From Bacteroidota bacterium (GTDB taxonomy: Bacteria; Bacteroidota; Bacteroidia; Palsa-965): DNA of 64,000 nt. This document shows, piece after piece, positions 34,258-43,288 of the stretch. The notes below the pieces were generated by a model, which saw only the letters and a list, made by a program, of their open reading frames with translations, made no database searches and was not told the origin of the DNA. Position 1 is the first letter of the stretch. Every line of letters starts with the position of its first letter. A program made the position numbers and the translations under genes. Where the stretch lies: contig VBWE01000013.1 of the NCBI GenBank assembly GCA_006218065.1, positions 103,503-167,502 of the forward strand. The letters run 5' to 3'.

Positions 34258-34998
34258 ATGAAGCTCCTCTTCCATATCGGGCGTTATTTTATGCTCATGC
34301 ACCGTACGCTCCGCCGTCCGGAGAAATGGTCGATTTACCGGCGGCAGATTTTCCGGGAGATCGATGTGATCGGCATAGGTTCTCTCGGCATTGTTGCGAT
34401 CATTTCCGTTTTTATGGGAGCGGTTATCACCATCCAGTCGGCTTTCGGTTTCGAGAGCCCGTGGATCCCGCTGTATGCGGTCGGTGTAGCTACCCGCGAT
34501 TCGATCATCCTCGAATTTTCGCCCACGATCGTCAGTCTGATCCTCGCCGGGAAAGTAGGTTCGAGCATCGCTTCCGAAATCGGCAATATGCGCGTTTCAG
34601 AACAGATCGATGCGCTGGAGGTGATGGGAATCAACTCTGCGGGATATCTCATCCTGCCGAAAATTATCGCATCGGTTTTCATCCTGCCGTTCCTGGTTAT
34701 CATCAGCATGTTTCTCGGCCATTTCGGGGGATATGTTTTCGGCGTGGTTACCGGTGTGGTCACGTCATACGAATTCGTATACGGCATACAATATGAATTC
34801 CACCCGTTCAACGTGTATTATGCGCTGGTGAAAATCGCCTGCTTCGCGTTCATCATTCCTTCCGTTTCGGCCTACCAGGGATATTACACCAAAGGCGGCT
34901 CGCTCGAAGTGGGCGCGGCCAGTATCCGTGCAGTGGTTTACAGCATTATCGTGGTACTCCTGTTCAACTTTATCGTAACTCAATTGCTGCTGGCATGA
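34258..34998 (+). CDS. mlaE: MlaE-family ABC transporter permease
   Basis: A 246-residue inner-membrane permease of the Mla/Mce phospholipid transport type. Hydrophobic segments include IGIGSLGIVAIISVFMGAVI, SPTIVSLILAGKVGSSIA, ILPKIIASVFILPFLVIISM and VYSIIVVLLFNFIVTQLLL. The family block EIGNMRVSEQIDALEVMGIN, which contacts the ATPase, is intact. The mlaF gene overlaps its stop codon by 4 bp. An mlaD-type substrate-binding gene is not in the window. Function: lipid traffic between inner and outer membrane. Confidence 0.94.
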   Translation: MKLLFHIGRYFMLMHRTLRRPEKWSIYRRQIFREIDVIGIGSLGIVAIISVFMGAVITIQSAFGFESPWIPLYAVGVATRDSIILEFSPTIVSLILAGKVGSSIASEIGNMRVSEQIDALEVMGINSAGYLILPKIIASVFILPFLVIISMFLGHFGGYVFGVVTGVVTSYEFVYGIQYEFHPFNVYYALVKIACFAFIIPSVSAYQGYYTKGGSLEVGAASIRAVVYSIIVVLLFNFIVTQLLLA

Positions 34999-35753
34999 TC
35001 GAAGTAAAAAACGTCAGTAAATCATTTGGCGACCGCCCGATTGTGAAAGATTTCTCTTTCGTTTTCGAGCGCGGCAAAGCCAACCTGATTATCGGCGAAA
35101 GCGGTACCGGCAAATCCGTGCTCACCAAATGTATGGTCGGCCTGGTGGAAGTGGACAGGGGAGAAGTATTGTACGACGGGCAGGATTTCGTAAAAATGAA
35201 CTACGAGCAGCGCAAACTGATCCGCAAGGAAATCGGTATGCTTTTCCAGGGCGGTGCGCTTTTCGATTCGATGACGGTGGAAGAAAACGTGATGTTCCCG
35301 CTTTCCATGTTCACCGAAATGCCCGAAAGCGAGAAAAGGGACCGCGCACATTTTTGTCTTAAACGCGTCAACCTGCCGAACGCCGCCAAACTGTATCCCG
35401 CGGAAATCAGCGGGGGCATGAAGAAACGCGTGGCCATCGCGCGGGCCATTTCCCTGCAGCCGAAATACCTTTTCTGCGACGAACCGAATTCCGGCCTCGA
35501 CCCGCGCACCTCGATCCTGATCGACGAACTGATCATGGAAATCACGCTGGAATACCAGATCACGACCGTCGTAATTACCCACGATATGAATTCCGTACTG
35601 GAAATCGGCGATAAAATCGCTTTCCTGCACAACGGAGAAAAATGGTGGGAAGGCAACCGTAAGGAAATCCTGACATCCGACAATAAAGAACTTTCGGACT
35701 TTGTTTATGCAACCAAGTTCCTGCGTGAATTCCGCGACCGGCTGAGAACCTGA
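34995..35753 (+). CDS. mlaF: MlaF-family ABC transporter ATP-binding protein
   Basis: A 252-residue ABC ATPase partner of MlaE. Walker A GESGTGKS at about 34-41, signature region AEISGGMKKRVAIARAISL, Walker B KYLFCDEPNSGLDPRTS and switch His in TTVVITHDMNSVLEIGDK. The EISGGM signature and the CDEPNSGLD block are typical of the MlaF/Ttg2A branch. The start overlaps the mlaE stop (ATGA). A strong hairpin terminator follows 20 bp after the stop. Confidence 0.95.
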   Translation: MIEVKNVSKSFGDRPIVKDFSFVFERGKANLIIGESGTGKSVLTKCMVGLVEVDRGEVLYDGQDFVKMNYEQRKLIRKEIGMLFQGGALFDSMTVEENVMFPLSMFTEMPESEKRDRAHFCLKRVNLPNAAKLYPAEISGGMKKRVAIARAISLQPKYLFCDEPNSGLDPRTSILIDELIMEITLEYQITTVVITHDMNSVLEIGDKIAFLHNGEKWWEGNRKEILTSDNKELSDFVYATKFLREFRDRLRT

Positions 35754-35767
35754 AAAATTTTTTGCAT

Positions 35768-35803
35768 AAAAAAAGCCCCCGGTTTTCACCGGGGGCTTTT
35801 TTT
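35768..35803. terminator. Bidirectional terminator between mlaF and a T9SS protein gene
   Basis: AGCCCCCGGT (35774-35783) and ACCGGGGGCT (35788-35797) form a perfect 10-bp stem with a TTTC loop, flanked by an A run on the left and a T run on the right. It can therefore end transcription from both convergent genes. Confidence 0.92.
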
Positions 35804-35819
35804 ATATCGGAACGACTGA

Positions 35820-37058
35820 TTACTTGGTAACAGTCATTTTCTTGGTAACGCTTACACCGTCAACATTTACTGTGTAGAAGTAAACACCGGCGTTGTAGTC
35901 GTTTGTGTTCAGCTCAATGGTGTGAACACCGGCAGCCTGGTTTCCTTCGTTGTTCGAATAAACGAGTTTGCCTGCGATGTCATAAACACTGAAGGTCACT
36001 TTTCCGTTGTTTTTCAGTGCGTAGTCGATTTTGGTGATTCCGTTGGTCGGGTTCGGTACGTTCTGGTTTACTTTAACCTCTTCGCCGGCAAGTTCGTTAA
36101 AACCAACGCCGTTAACGGTCATTTTTACCCAGATACCCCAGTTCTGCAGGTAGTTCTCGCTGTCGCCTGTCGCCGTGCCGTCAATCTGTGCGTTCGATGT
36201 TCCGTTGCACTCGTAGTACGTGTCGATGTTCGTCGAAGTCGGGAAGATACCGTACATGGTCATCGTCGGAACGTACGGGTTGAAGCGCATGTCATAGCGA
36301 TAGCTATTGTTGGCGTAGTGCGAAGTAAGGGCGAAGTACGGCAGGCTGGAATTCTGCGGGCAGGTAGTCTGCAGATCGCCGAAACCGGCAAGGATACCGA
36401 AAGAATCCGCTGTCGCACCGTAGTACTCAATCTGAACACCGAATTTGCTGGTGTTGTTGTTTACTGTATAATTCGGCGCGAAACCGAAAATAGCCGAGTT
36501 CAGCCAGTCGGGTGTCGAGAGGCTCGTGTTGGTTACAATTTCAGTGGTGTTCAGCACCGTTGTCTGCGGATAACCGGCAGAATTCAACGCGATGATTTTG
36601 CACTGGATCGTGTCGTTGTTGCCTGAGTTGTTCTCATGGCCGCCAAGTACGTACACGGAGTCAATCGTGTAGCTGCTGAAGCTCGTCCAGGGAACCGGGT
36701 TGAACGAAGACTGGTTGTAGGAATCATACAGGGCGCTGAAATCGACGATCGCATACTGCAGCGAGGTATCACCAGCAGCCAGGTCGTAGTTCATGTTCAT
36801 ATCCCAGATGAAACGCTGGTAAGCATAACCGATCGTATCCAGGTTGTAGCTCTCATCCATGTAATCGTAATCCACGAAGAAGGTTTGTGAGCTTTGTGTG
36901 CTGTTTCCGCCGTTGTTGTGGGCTGCACGCTGGGGTACATTCTTGGGAACGCGTGTTGTTTTAAACAGCGGACCATTATTGTGGGTGGTCAGGGGACCCT
37001 GCGCGATGGCCACAGAAGCTGTCATCGCCAAAATCAGTGAAGCGTAAATTTTTTTCAT
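35820..37058 (-). CDS. Secreted protein with T9SS type A sorting domain
   Basis: A 412-residue secreted protein. The ATG at 37056-37058 gives a clean signal peptide (MKKIYASLILAMTASVAIAQ). The mature body is Asn-, Ser- and Tyr-rich with no recognised catalytic domain (SQTFFVDYDYMDESYNLDTI; YVLGGHENNSGNNDTIQCK). The last about 75 residues are a T9SS type A sorting domain: KVNQNVPNPTNGITKIDYAL, KVTFSVYDIAGKLVYSNNEG, GVYFYTVNVDGVSVTKKMTV. It is a cell-surface or released protein of unknown role. The neighbouring gene at 37305 is similar in design, with a near-identical tail. Confidence 0.9.
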   Translation of the reverse strand: MKKIYASLILAMTASVAIAQGPLTTHNNGPLFKTTRVPKNVPQRAAHNNGGNSTQSSQTFFVDYDYMDESYNLDTIGYAYQRFIWDMNMNYDLAAGDTSLQYAIVDFSALYDSYNQSSFNPVPWTSFSSYTIDSVYVLGGHENNSGNNDTIQCKIIALNSAGYPQTTVLNTTEIVTNTSLSTPDWLNSAIFGFAPNYTVNNNTSKFGVQIEYYGATADSFGILAGFGDLQTTCPQNSSLPYFALTSHYANNSYRYDMRFNPYVPTMTMYGIFPTSTNIDTYYECNGTSNAQIDGTATGDSENYLQNWGIWVKMTVNGVGFNELAGEEVKVNQNVPNPTNGITKIDYALKNNGKVTFSVYDIAGKLVYSNNEGNQAAGVHTIELNTNDYNAGVYFYTVNVDGVSVTKKMTVTK

Positions 37059-37094
37059 GGCTGGTAGATTAGTTTTTGAATGGTTGTCGAAATA

Positions 37095-37102
37095 CAAATA
37101 TA
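37095..37102 (-). promoter_or_regulatory. -7 box of the 35820-37058 gene
   Basis: TATATTTG on the minus strand matches TAnnTTTG, 37 bp upstream of the start codon. Confidence 0.5.
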
Positions 37103-37254
37103 AGAAACTGTGTCCAAAGTTCAATCCCGGTTTCCTTATTTTACAGGACTTTGATGCAAAGATTTCGGGAAGATTTTAAGCCGGTCAGTTCTTTTATATA
37201 CATAAGATGTTTATGAAAGGAAAAAGTTACGGATGAACGGCAAATGCCTGGAAA

Positions 37255-37287
37255 CAAAAAAACCACCCCGGTCGGGATGGTTTTTTT
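37255..37287. terminator. Hairpin terminator between two T9SS protein genes
   Basis: ACCACCCCG (37262-37270) pairs with CGGGATGGT (37273-37281) with one mismatch, flanked by A7 and T7 runs. It lies 24 bp beyond the stop of the minus-strand gene at 37305. Confidence 0.8.
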
Positions 37288-37304
37288 GTTGAAAAAAGGA
37301 AAGC

Positions 37305-38342
37305 TTAGTGGGTAACCACCATTTTCTTGCTTACGCTGTTTCCGCCTGCTGTCAGGGTGTAGTAGTACATACCTGCGGGCATTTCAGAAGCGTTGAATTT
37401 GATAGCGTGTGTACCTGCACCAACGTTGTTCTGGGAAACCGAGCTAACGAGTTTACCGCTTACTTCGTAGATGTTGAGGGTAACGTTGTCAACTGCGTTG
37501 ATCAGCGAGAAGTCGATTTCCGTAATGCCGTTAGCCGGGTTCGGGAAGTTCTGCTTCACGCTCACGTTGCCTGCTGTTTCAGAAACACCTACAGTACCTT
37601 CGATCATCATGATATCGGTAAGATACAGGATGAACATGTCGTTTGCATCGTGGTGGTAAGCGATGTACACGTCAGTACCGTTGTAAGAAGCCGGGATATC
37701 AACCTGGCGCTGGTTGAACACAGTGTAAGGTGTGTTTACCGTATCACCCGAAGTCGAAGCAGCCATATCAGCTACGGTGTAGATAGCCGGATCAATGAAG
37801 TCAGTATAGTTGTTCGGACCTGTAGAAGAGAGCTTCACTTTGTAGCCATCGCGGTAAGCACCGTCAGGCATGTTGTGACGCCACTGCAGGTGAGCACCAC
37901 CGGCAGGAACTGGGATCGGGCCCATTTCCAGCCAGTTGTCAGCCTGTGCAAGGGGAGAGAACCAGGAGCAGGCTCCGGCAAAGAATACCGAGTCAGGATG
38001 TCCGTAAAGAAGCGGGCTGGTCGGGTCAATGTCGTAGAAGAAATTAAAACCGCTGGCCGTTCCGAAACCGCCCTGGATAGCCGGGTCAGGTGTCAGACCG
38101 TCAACGTCTTCCTGCTGGATAACGAATGTTACGGGAAGGTTGCCGGCGATGTCATAAACATAGAAACCGTCAAAAAGGAAAGTGGTATCTCCAACAGCCT
38201 GCGTAGTCGGTGTGATGATCTGCGGCGACTGGTTCGGAAGTACGTTGGCATTGCCCGGGGACATGCCGAATTTGTTCGTGCTCTGTGCATTGGCGGCAAC
38301 TGCCACAACCAGCACCGATGCGAGTGTGTAAATTTTCTTCAT
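37305..38342 (-). CDS. Secreted protein with T9SS type A sorting domain
   Basis: A 345-residue secreted protein with signal peptide MKKIYTLASVLVVAVAANAQ. The body is rich in Asp, Pro and aromatic residues (DTTFLFDGFYVYDIAGNLPV; YKVKLSSTGPNNYTDFIDPA; IPASYNGTDVYIAYHHDAND) and may be a beta-sandwich of the cleaved-adhesin type, but that is uncertain. The C-terminal sorting domain is clear: SVKQNFPNPANGITEIDFSL, VTLNIYEVSGKLVSSVSQNN, MPAGMYYYTLTAGGNSVSKK. A good promoter lies 28 bp upstream. Confidence 0.9.
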   Translation of the reverse strand: MKKIYTLASVLVVAVAANAQSTNKFGMSPGNANVLPNQSPQIITPTTQAVGDTTFLFDGFYVYDIAGNLPVTFVIQQEDVDGLTPDPAIQGGFGTASGFNFFYDIDPTSPLLYGHPDSVFFAGACSWFSPLAQADNWLEMGPIPVPAGGAHLQWRHNMPDGAYRDGYKVKLSSTGPNNYTDFIDPAIYTVADMAASTSGDTVNTPYTVFNQRQVDIPASYNGTDVYIAYHHDANDMFILYLTDIMMIEGTVGVSETAGNVSVKQNFPNPANGITEIDFSLINAVDNVTLNIYEVSGKLVSSVSQNNVGAGTHAIKFNASEMPAGMYYYTLTAGGNSVSKKMVVTH

Positions 38343-38369
38343 TTGGATGTTTTTTTAGTTAGCGAATGG

Positions 38370-38400
38370 CAAATATAGTCAATTGTGTTAAAATATCAAT
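38370..38400 (-). promoter_or_regulatory. Promoter of the 37305-38342 gene
   Basis: On the minus strand ATTG (38397-38400) and TATATTTG (38370-38377) are spaced by exactly 19 bp, one mismatch from TTTG-N19-TAnnTTTG. Confidence 0.65.
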
Positions 38401-38432
38401 TGGCTATCCAGGCATAAAAGATTGGACAATCG

Positions 38433-41288
38433 TTACAGCGCGGCCTCTGTTTCGTATGCTTCGATGGGCGGACAGGAGCAAACCAGGTTCCGGTCGCCGT
38501 AAGCATTGTCCACGCGGCCCACGCTGGGCCAGAACTTGGCGTCGCGGACCCAGGCCAGCGGGAATACCGCTTTTTCACGGCTGTACGTGTGGTTCCAGCT
38601 CTCGCTGAGGGCCGAAACAGCCGTATGCGGGGCGTTTTTCAGGACATTGTCGGTTACATCGGACTTTCCTTCGGCGATCTCGGCGATTTCCTTACGGATC
38701 CGGATCATGGCCTGGCAGAAACGGTCGAGCTCGGCTTTGGATTCACTTTCGGTGGGCTCTATCATCAGCGTATCGTGTACCGGGAAGGACACGGTGGGTG
38801 CATGGTAGCCGAAATCCATCAGGCGCTTGGCCATATCGCCCACTTCCACTTTGGCGGTACGCTTGAATTCCGCGCAGTCGAGGATCATTTCATGGGCTAC
38901 CCGGCCGTTGCGGTTGGTGTATAACGTATTGTAGTACGGTTTGAGCACTTCCTTCATGTAGTTCGCATTCAGGATGGCATATTTGGTAGCGTCCGTAACA
39001 CCGCTTCCGCCGAGCATTTTAACATAGCCGTAGGAAATGAGCAGGATGAGTGCGCTTCCCCAGGGTGCCGCCGAAACGGCGGGAATGCCTTGCTGTCCGC
39101 CGGTTTTCACTACCGGGTGCGAAGGCAGGAAGGGAGCCAGGTGCGCCGCCACGCCGATGGGACCCATGCCGGGACCGCCGCCGCCGTGCGGGATAGCGAA
39201 TGTTTTGTGCAGGTTGAGGTGACAAACATCGGCCCCGATATTGCCCGGGCTGGTGAGGCCGACCTGCGCGTTCATGTTGGCGCCGTCCATGTACACCTGC
39301 CCGCCGTTATCGTGGATGATCTTCGTGATTTCGATGATGCTTTCCTCGAAAACCCCGTGCGTGGAAGGATACGTAACCATCAGGCACGACAGGTTGTCTT
39401 TGTGCTGTTCCGCTTTTGCGCGAAGATCGTTCACATCGATATTCCCCTGGTCGTCGCATTTCACGATAACGATATTCATGCCTGCGAGTGCGGCGCTGGC
39501 GGGATTGGTGCCGTGCGCGCTGGAAGGAATCAGGGCCAGGTTGCGGTGCGTGTCCCCGCGTGAAATATGGTACGCGCGGATCACCATCAGGCCGGCATAT
39601 TCGCCCTGTGCGCCGGAATTCGGCTGGAACGACATGGCGGCAAAACCGGTGATCCCGCAAAGCGCTTTCTCGAGGTTTTCAAAAACTTCGTGGTAGCCTT
39701 TGGCCTGTTCGGCGGGAACGAACGGGTGCATGCCGGCGAATTCGGGCCAGCTTATGGGATACAGTTCCGCCGCGGCGTTCAGTTTCATGGTGCATGATCC
39801 CAGCGAAATCATGGAATGCACCAGGGAAAGGTCTTTATTCTCGAGGCGCTTGATATAACGCATCATTTCGGTTTCGGAATGGTAGCTGCTGAAAACCGGG
39901 TGGGTGAGGTACTTCCTGTTTTCAGCGGGCTTGAGCACGGCCGCACCGTTGCCGGCAGCGTTTATATCTGCGCCGAGCGCCTGTACGATGTCGCGCAGAT
40001 CATCCGCACCGACGGTCTGATCGAGGCTGATGTGGACGGTTCCGTTTCCGTAACGGAAATTGATGCCGAGCGCTTCCCCCGCGGATTTCAGTTGTTCCGT
40101 GGTTTTTCCTGCGGGAAGACGGAAGGAAAGCGTATCGAAGAAATTTTTGTTGATGCGCTGGTAGCCGGCTTTTTCTGCGGCTGCGGAAAGGCGGGCGGTA
40201 TTTCCGTGAACTTCTTCCGCAATGCTGCGGATACCTTCCGGCCCGTGATATACGGCGTACATAGAAGCCATGATTGCCAGCAGGGCCTGCGCCGTGCAGA
40301 TGTTGGACGTCGCTTTTTCACGCTTGATGTGCTGCTCGCGCGTTTGCAGGGCCATGCGCAGCGCGCGGTTGCCGTTGCTGTCGATGGACACGCCGATGAT
40401 CCGGCCGGGCATCAGGCGTTTGAAATCTTCTTTCGCGGCGAAGAACGCGGCATGCGGTCCGCCGAATCCCATCGGTACGCCGAAACGCTGCGAGTTTCCG
40501 AAAACCACGTCGGCGCCCCATTCGCCGGGAGCGGGAAGCATGGCGAGCGCAAGCAGGTCGGTCCCTACGGCCACACCGGCGCCAGCATCGTGGGCGGCTT
40601 TGGCGAAGGCCGTGAAGTCGTGTATTTCACCGTCGATATCCGGGTACTGAACCAGTGCGCCGAAGAACGAATCGTCGAATTTAAACGTGCCGTGATCGCC
40701 GGTTACCAGTTCGATGCCGAGCGGGGCGGAACGTGTGCGCAGCACGTCGAGCGTTTGCGGGAAACATTTTTCGGAAACGAAAAATTTATGCGCGTTGCGT
40801 TTCACCGCTTCGCGGCTGCGGTTTCCGAAAAGGAGCGTCATCGATTCACCGGCTGCGGTGGCTTCATCCAGCAGCGATGCGTTGGCCAGCGGAAGGCCGG
40901 TGAGGTCGATCACCATGGTCTGGAAATTCAGCAGCGCTTCGAGGCGGCCCTGCGAGATCTCCGCCTGGTAAGGCGTGTAGGCCGTGTACCAGCCCGGGTT
41001 TTCCAGGATATTGCGCTGGATGACGGGCGGAACGATGGTTCCGTAGTAACCCAGGCCGATGTAGGAACGGAATGTTTTATTTTTTGCGCCCACAGTATGC
41101 AGGTGCTTGAGGTATTCGAATTCGGTGAGACCTTCCGGCAGCTGCAGCGGTTTTTTCAGGCGGATCGATGCCGGGATGGTTTGTTCAATCAGTTCATCAA
41201 TGGATGAAACGCCGATGATGCGGAGCATGGCTTCCACATCGCTTTCCGAAGGACCGATGTGGCGGCGGGTGAAGACGTCTTTACTCAT
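38433..41288 (-). CDS. gcvP: Glycine dehydrogenase (P-protein), single-chain form
   Basis: A 951-residue PLP enzyme of the glycine cleavage system that decarboxylates glycine and passes the aminomethyl group to GcvH lipoamide. The start [20 protein letters not shown] is the usual one; a longer frame begins in the leader. The N-terminal half has [20 protein letters not shown] and [20 protein letters not shown]. The C-terminal half has the PLP-lysine region [20 protein letters not shown]. Both halves are fused, as in E. coli and most Bacteroidota. gcvT and gcvH are not adjacent. Confidence 0.97.
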   Translation of the reverse strand: MSKDVFTRRHIGPSESDVEAMLRIIGVSSIDELIEQTIPASIRLKKPLQLPEGLTEFEYLKHLHTVGAKNKTFRSYIGLGYYGTIVPPVIQRNILENPGWYTAYTPYQAEISQGRLEALLNFQTMVIDLTGLPLANASLLDEATAAGESMTLLFGNRSREAVKRNAHKFFVSEKCFPQTLDVLRTRSAPLGIELVTGDHGTFKFDDSFFGALVQYPDIDGEIHDFTAFAKAAHDAGAGVAVGTDLLALAMLPAPGEWGADVVFGNSQRFGVPMGFGGPHAAFFAAKEDFKRLMPGRIIGVSIDSNGNRALRMALQTREQHIKREKATSNICTAQALLAIMASMYAVYHGPEGIRSIAEEVHGNTARLSAAAEKAGYQRINKNFFDTLSFRLPAGKTTEQLKSAGEALGINFRYGNGTVHISLDQTVGADDLRDIVQALGADINAAGNGAAVLKPAENRKYLTHPVFSSYHSETEMMRYIKRLENKDLSLVHSMISLGSCTMKLNAAAELYPISWPEFAGMHPFVPAEQAKGYHEVFENLEKALCGITGFAAMSFQPNSGAQGEYAGLMVIRAYHISRGDTHRNLALIPSSAHGTNPASAALAGMNIVIVKCDDQGNIDVNDLRAKAEQHKDNLSCLMVTYPSTHGVFEESIIEITKIIHDNGGQVYMDGANMNAQVGLTSPGNIGADVCHLNLHKTFAIPHGGGGPGMGPIGVAAHLAPFLPSHPVVKTGGQQGIPAVSAAPWGSALILLISYGYVKMLGGSGVTDATKYAILNANYMKEVLKPYYNTLYTNRNGRVAHEMILDCAEFKRTAKVEVGDMAKRLMDFGYHAPTVSFPVHDTLMIEPTESESKAELDRFCQAMIRIRKEIAEIAEGKSDVTDNVLKNAPHTAVSALSESWNHTYSREKAVFPLAWVRDAKFWPSVGRVDNAYGDRNLVCSCPPIEAYETEAAL

Positions 41289-41336
41289 GTTTGTATGTTG
41301 TGTATGTTGGTGTAACTGCTGAAAAATAAACGCGTG

Positions 41337-41344
41337 CAAAGATA
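41337..41344 (-). promoter_or_regulatory. -7 box of gcvP
   Basis: TATCTTTG on the minus strand, 48 bp upstream of the start codon. The terminus of repeat copy F (GTTTAAAA, 41359-41366; TTTTAAAC on the minus strand) lies 14 bp further upstream, where the -33 element is expected. Confidence 0.65.
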
Positions 41345-41358
41345 AGGAAATAGGAACT

Positions 41359-41604
41359 GTTTAAAACTCCTCCGGTGAGCCGTTTTACAAGAAAACTGTT
41401 GCTATACGTCGGAGTAGATCCAGCGGCAGCAGGCAGTGGCAGCAGCAGCAGTCTTTGTATTACAGGGATGTCCCTGGAAAATCCAGGTGACATGCGAAGC
41501 GCACTTCGTCGACTGCTGCTGCCTCCTGCCACTGCCGCTCCGTAAAAACTATTCCGATGCAGTCGTTCCCGGTTTTGTAATGCGTACGCGGAGGAATTTT
41601 AAAC
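41359..41604. repeat. Dispersed palindromic repeat, copy F
   Basis: A well-preserved member: GTTTAAAA at 41359-41366 and TTTTAAAC at 41597-41604. Left arm CTCCTCCGGTGAGCCGTTTT, CGTCGGAGTAGATCCAGCGG and GGCAG repeats; right arm CTGCTGCTGCCTCCTGCCAC and CTATTCCGATG, ending GCGTACGCGGAGGAATTTTA. The centre is TCTTTGTATTACAGGGATGT, CCCTGGAAAATCCAGG, TGACATGCGAAGCGCACTTC. It lies between divergent gcvP and the 41650 gene, and each end faces a TATCTTTG box at 14-15 bp. Confidence 0.93.
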
Positions 41605-41619
41605 AGTCTCTCAAATCAC

Positions 41620-41627
41620 TATCTTTG
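41620..41627 (+). promoter_or_regulatory. -7 box of the 41650 gene
   Basis: TATCTTTG, 22 bp upstream of the ATG. The TTTTAAAC end of repeat copy F lies 15 bp upstream of the box. Confidence 0.65.
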
Positions 41628-41649
41628 ATTTCTAACTGAACCCGCAAGT

Positions 41650-42300
41650 ATGCGTTTCATATTTCTGCTCCTGCTTTCTTTTTTATACGGTATCCCGGTA
41701 TCCGCACAGGTTATAACGGTTGACACGACACAGGCCTCGCCCGATACGATCCTGCTGATGAGCGGAAAATCGCTGGTGGGTTTTGTGCGCGGCGAATCGG
41801 ACGATGAACTGAAAGTCCGCGTTCCGAAAAAAGGCCAGTTCAAACTGGAGTTCGTGGATATCGACCTGGTTTTTTCGGTGAAGCATCCCAGTGGGAAAGA
41901 AGAACTCGTTTATAAGCAGGATACGCTTTTCGGAAATTATTTCACGCCGCAGGAAGTTCGTTATTTCATGCAGGGTGAACGCGACGCCCGGAAATCGTAT
42001 CACTCGCCGGCCATCGTGGCGGGCGGATTTGTGGCGGGGGCGGCCGGCTCGTATGCGCTCGGTCCGTTCTTCGGGCTTCCCGCCGGCTTCGCGTATGCGG
42101 GACTGACGACCATGCTTCGCGTGAAAGTGAAACCGAATACGGTATCCCACCCGGAATCACTGAAGTACGATACCTACCTGCTCGGCTACGAAAAGGAAGC
42201 CCGCAAGCGCCGCATTTTCCGTTCCATGCTCGCCGGTGTGGGCGGTTACGTGGTCGGACTGGCTACCGCTTACACGGTGGAGAGTATCAAGGAAAAATAG
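41650..42300 (+). CDS. Secreted/envelope hypothetical protein
   Basis: A 216-residue protein with a signal peptide (MRFIFLLLLSFLYGIPVSAQ). The first mature part (TILLMSGKSLVGFVRGESDD; VRVPKKGQFKLEFVDIDLVF) looks like a small beta-domain. The second part has two glycine-rich hydrophobic segments (AIVAGGFVAGAAGSYALGPF; MLAGVGGYVVGLATAYTV), possibly membrane associated. Proteins of this layout occur in Bacteroidota without known function. A UbiA-like gene starts within a few bases of its stop. Confidence 0.7.
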   Translation: MRFIFLLLLSFLYGIPVSAQVITVDTTQASPDTILLMSGKSLVGFVRGESDDELKVRVPKKGQFKLEFVDIDLVFSVKHPSGKEELVYKQDTLFGNYFTPQEVRYFMQGERDARKSYHSPAIVAGGFVAGAAGSYALGPFFGLPAGFAYAGLTTMLRVKVKPNTVSHPESLKYDTYLLGYEKEARKRRIFRSMLAGVGGYVVGLATAYTVESIKEK

Positions 42301-42304
42301 CGTT

Positions 42305-43288
42305 TTGAATTTCACAGTTGTTTTCCGTGAATTCCTGAGATTTTGCGTTTACAGCAACGTGCACATATCGCTTTGTGCGGCTGCGATGATCTGGGCGACA
42401 AAGTATTTGTTGCTGATCGAAATTCCCCCGGAAATTTATTTGTTCGCTTTTGGTTCTACGTTGTTCCTTTATAATGCGCAGCGCCTGATCGTGGCGTATG
42501 ATTTTATCCGGATACCGGAAGAGCAATCCGACCGTCATGTATGGATCAGGAAAAACCGGAACCTGCTGGCCGGGCTGGCTTTTGCGGGCGGGGCGGCGGC
42601 TTTGTATGCCGCTGTGATCCTTTACACGAACCCGTTTTTCCTGAAACGGGATGTTTTGCTGAAAGTTGTTTTCTGGATCGGTTTGCTTTCAGTGACCTAT
42701 GCCATCCCGTTCATGCGCTGGCAGGGTGAGTGGATCAGGCTGCGCGATCTGCCGGGGATGAAAATTTTCCTGATCGCTTTTGTGTGGACGGTGGTCGTGG
42801 TCGGGATTCCTTTCCAACTGGCTTCATTTCCCGAAACAAGAGATATTCAGCCTTCCTGGTACAAAACGGTTGGAATGATTTTTTTCCTGGAGGTTTTTTT
42901 ATTCTGCATCGCAATCACGATTCCCTTTGATGTGCGCGATATGAAAACAGATAAAAAAAACATCCGGACTATTCCGCAATTGATGGGAGAAAAAAACGCT
43001 TTACGTCTCGGTGCATTGTTGCTGTTTGTTGTGGCAGGAATCCACGGGTTTGTTTATTTGATCTATTTACGCGATGACAGGAATGCCTGGATATACCCGG
43101 ACCATTATGCTTCACTGGGTCCCACGCTGATCATCGTAGCCTGGTCGCTGATTTCGGCATTCATCGTGCGGAAAGCCAGCTCGGAAAAAAATGAAATGTA
43201 TTTCTCGCTCCTGCTCGATGGGCTGCTGCTCCTGCTTCCCGCAGGATTATTTGCCGCAAGCTATATCGAGCGCTTCTTCGAAAGCTGA
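42305..43288 (+). CDS. UbiA-like prenyltransferase family membrane protein
   Basis: A protein of 327 residues from the TTG at 42305, which directly follows the previous stop; a GTG at 42359 is the next option, and no upstream ATG fits without overlapping the previous gene. There are about eight transmembrane helices. The second Asp-rich motif of UbiA enzymes is good (FDVRDMKTDKKNIRTIPQLM), but the first (normally NDxxDxxxD) is degenerate here (YNAQRLIVAYDFIRIPEEQS). That makes the catalytic assignment uncertain. Its 3' end overlaps hemL by 42 bp on the opposite strand. Confidence 0.75.
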   Translation: MNFTVVFREFLRFCVYSNVHISLCAAAMIWATKYLLLIEIPPEIYLFAFGSTLFLYNAQRLIVAYDFIRIPEEQSDRHVWIRKNRNLLAGLAFAGGAAALYAAVILYTNPFFLKRDVLLKVVFWIGLLSVTYAIPFMRWQGEWIRLRDLPGMKIFLIAFVWTVVVVGIPFQLASFPETRDIQPSWYKTVGMIFFLEVFLFCIAITIPFDVRDMKTDKKNIRTIPQLMGEKNALRLGALLLFVVAGIHGFVYLIYLRDDRNAWIYPDHYASLGPTLIIVAWSLISAFIVRKASSEKNEMYFSLLLDGLLLLLPAGLFAASYIERFFES

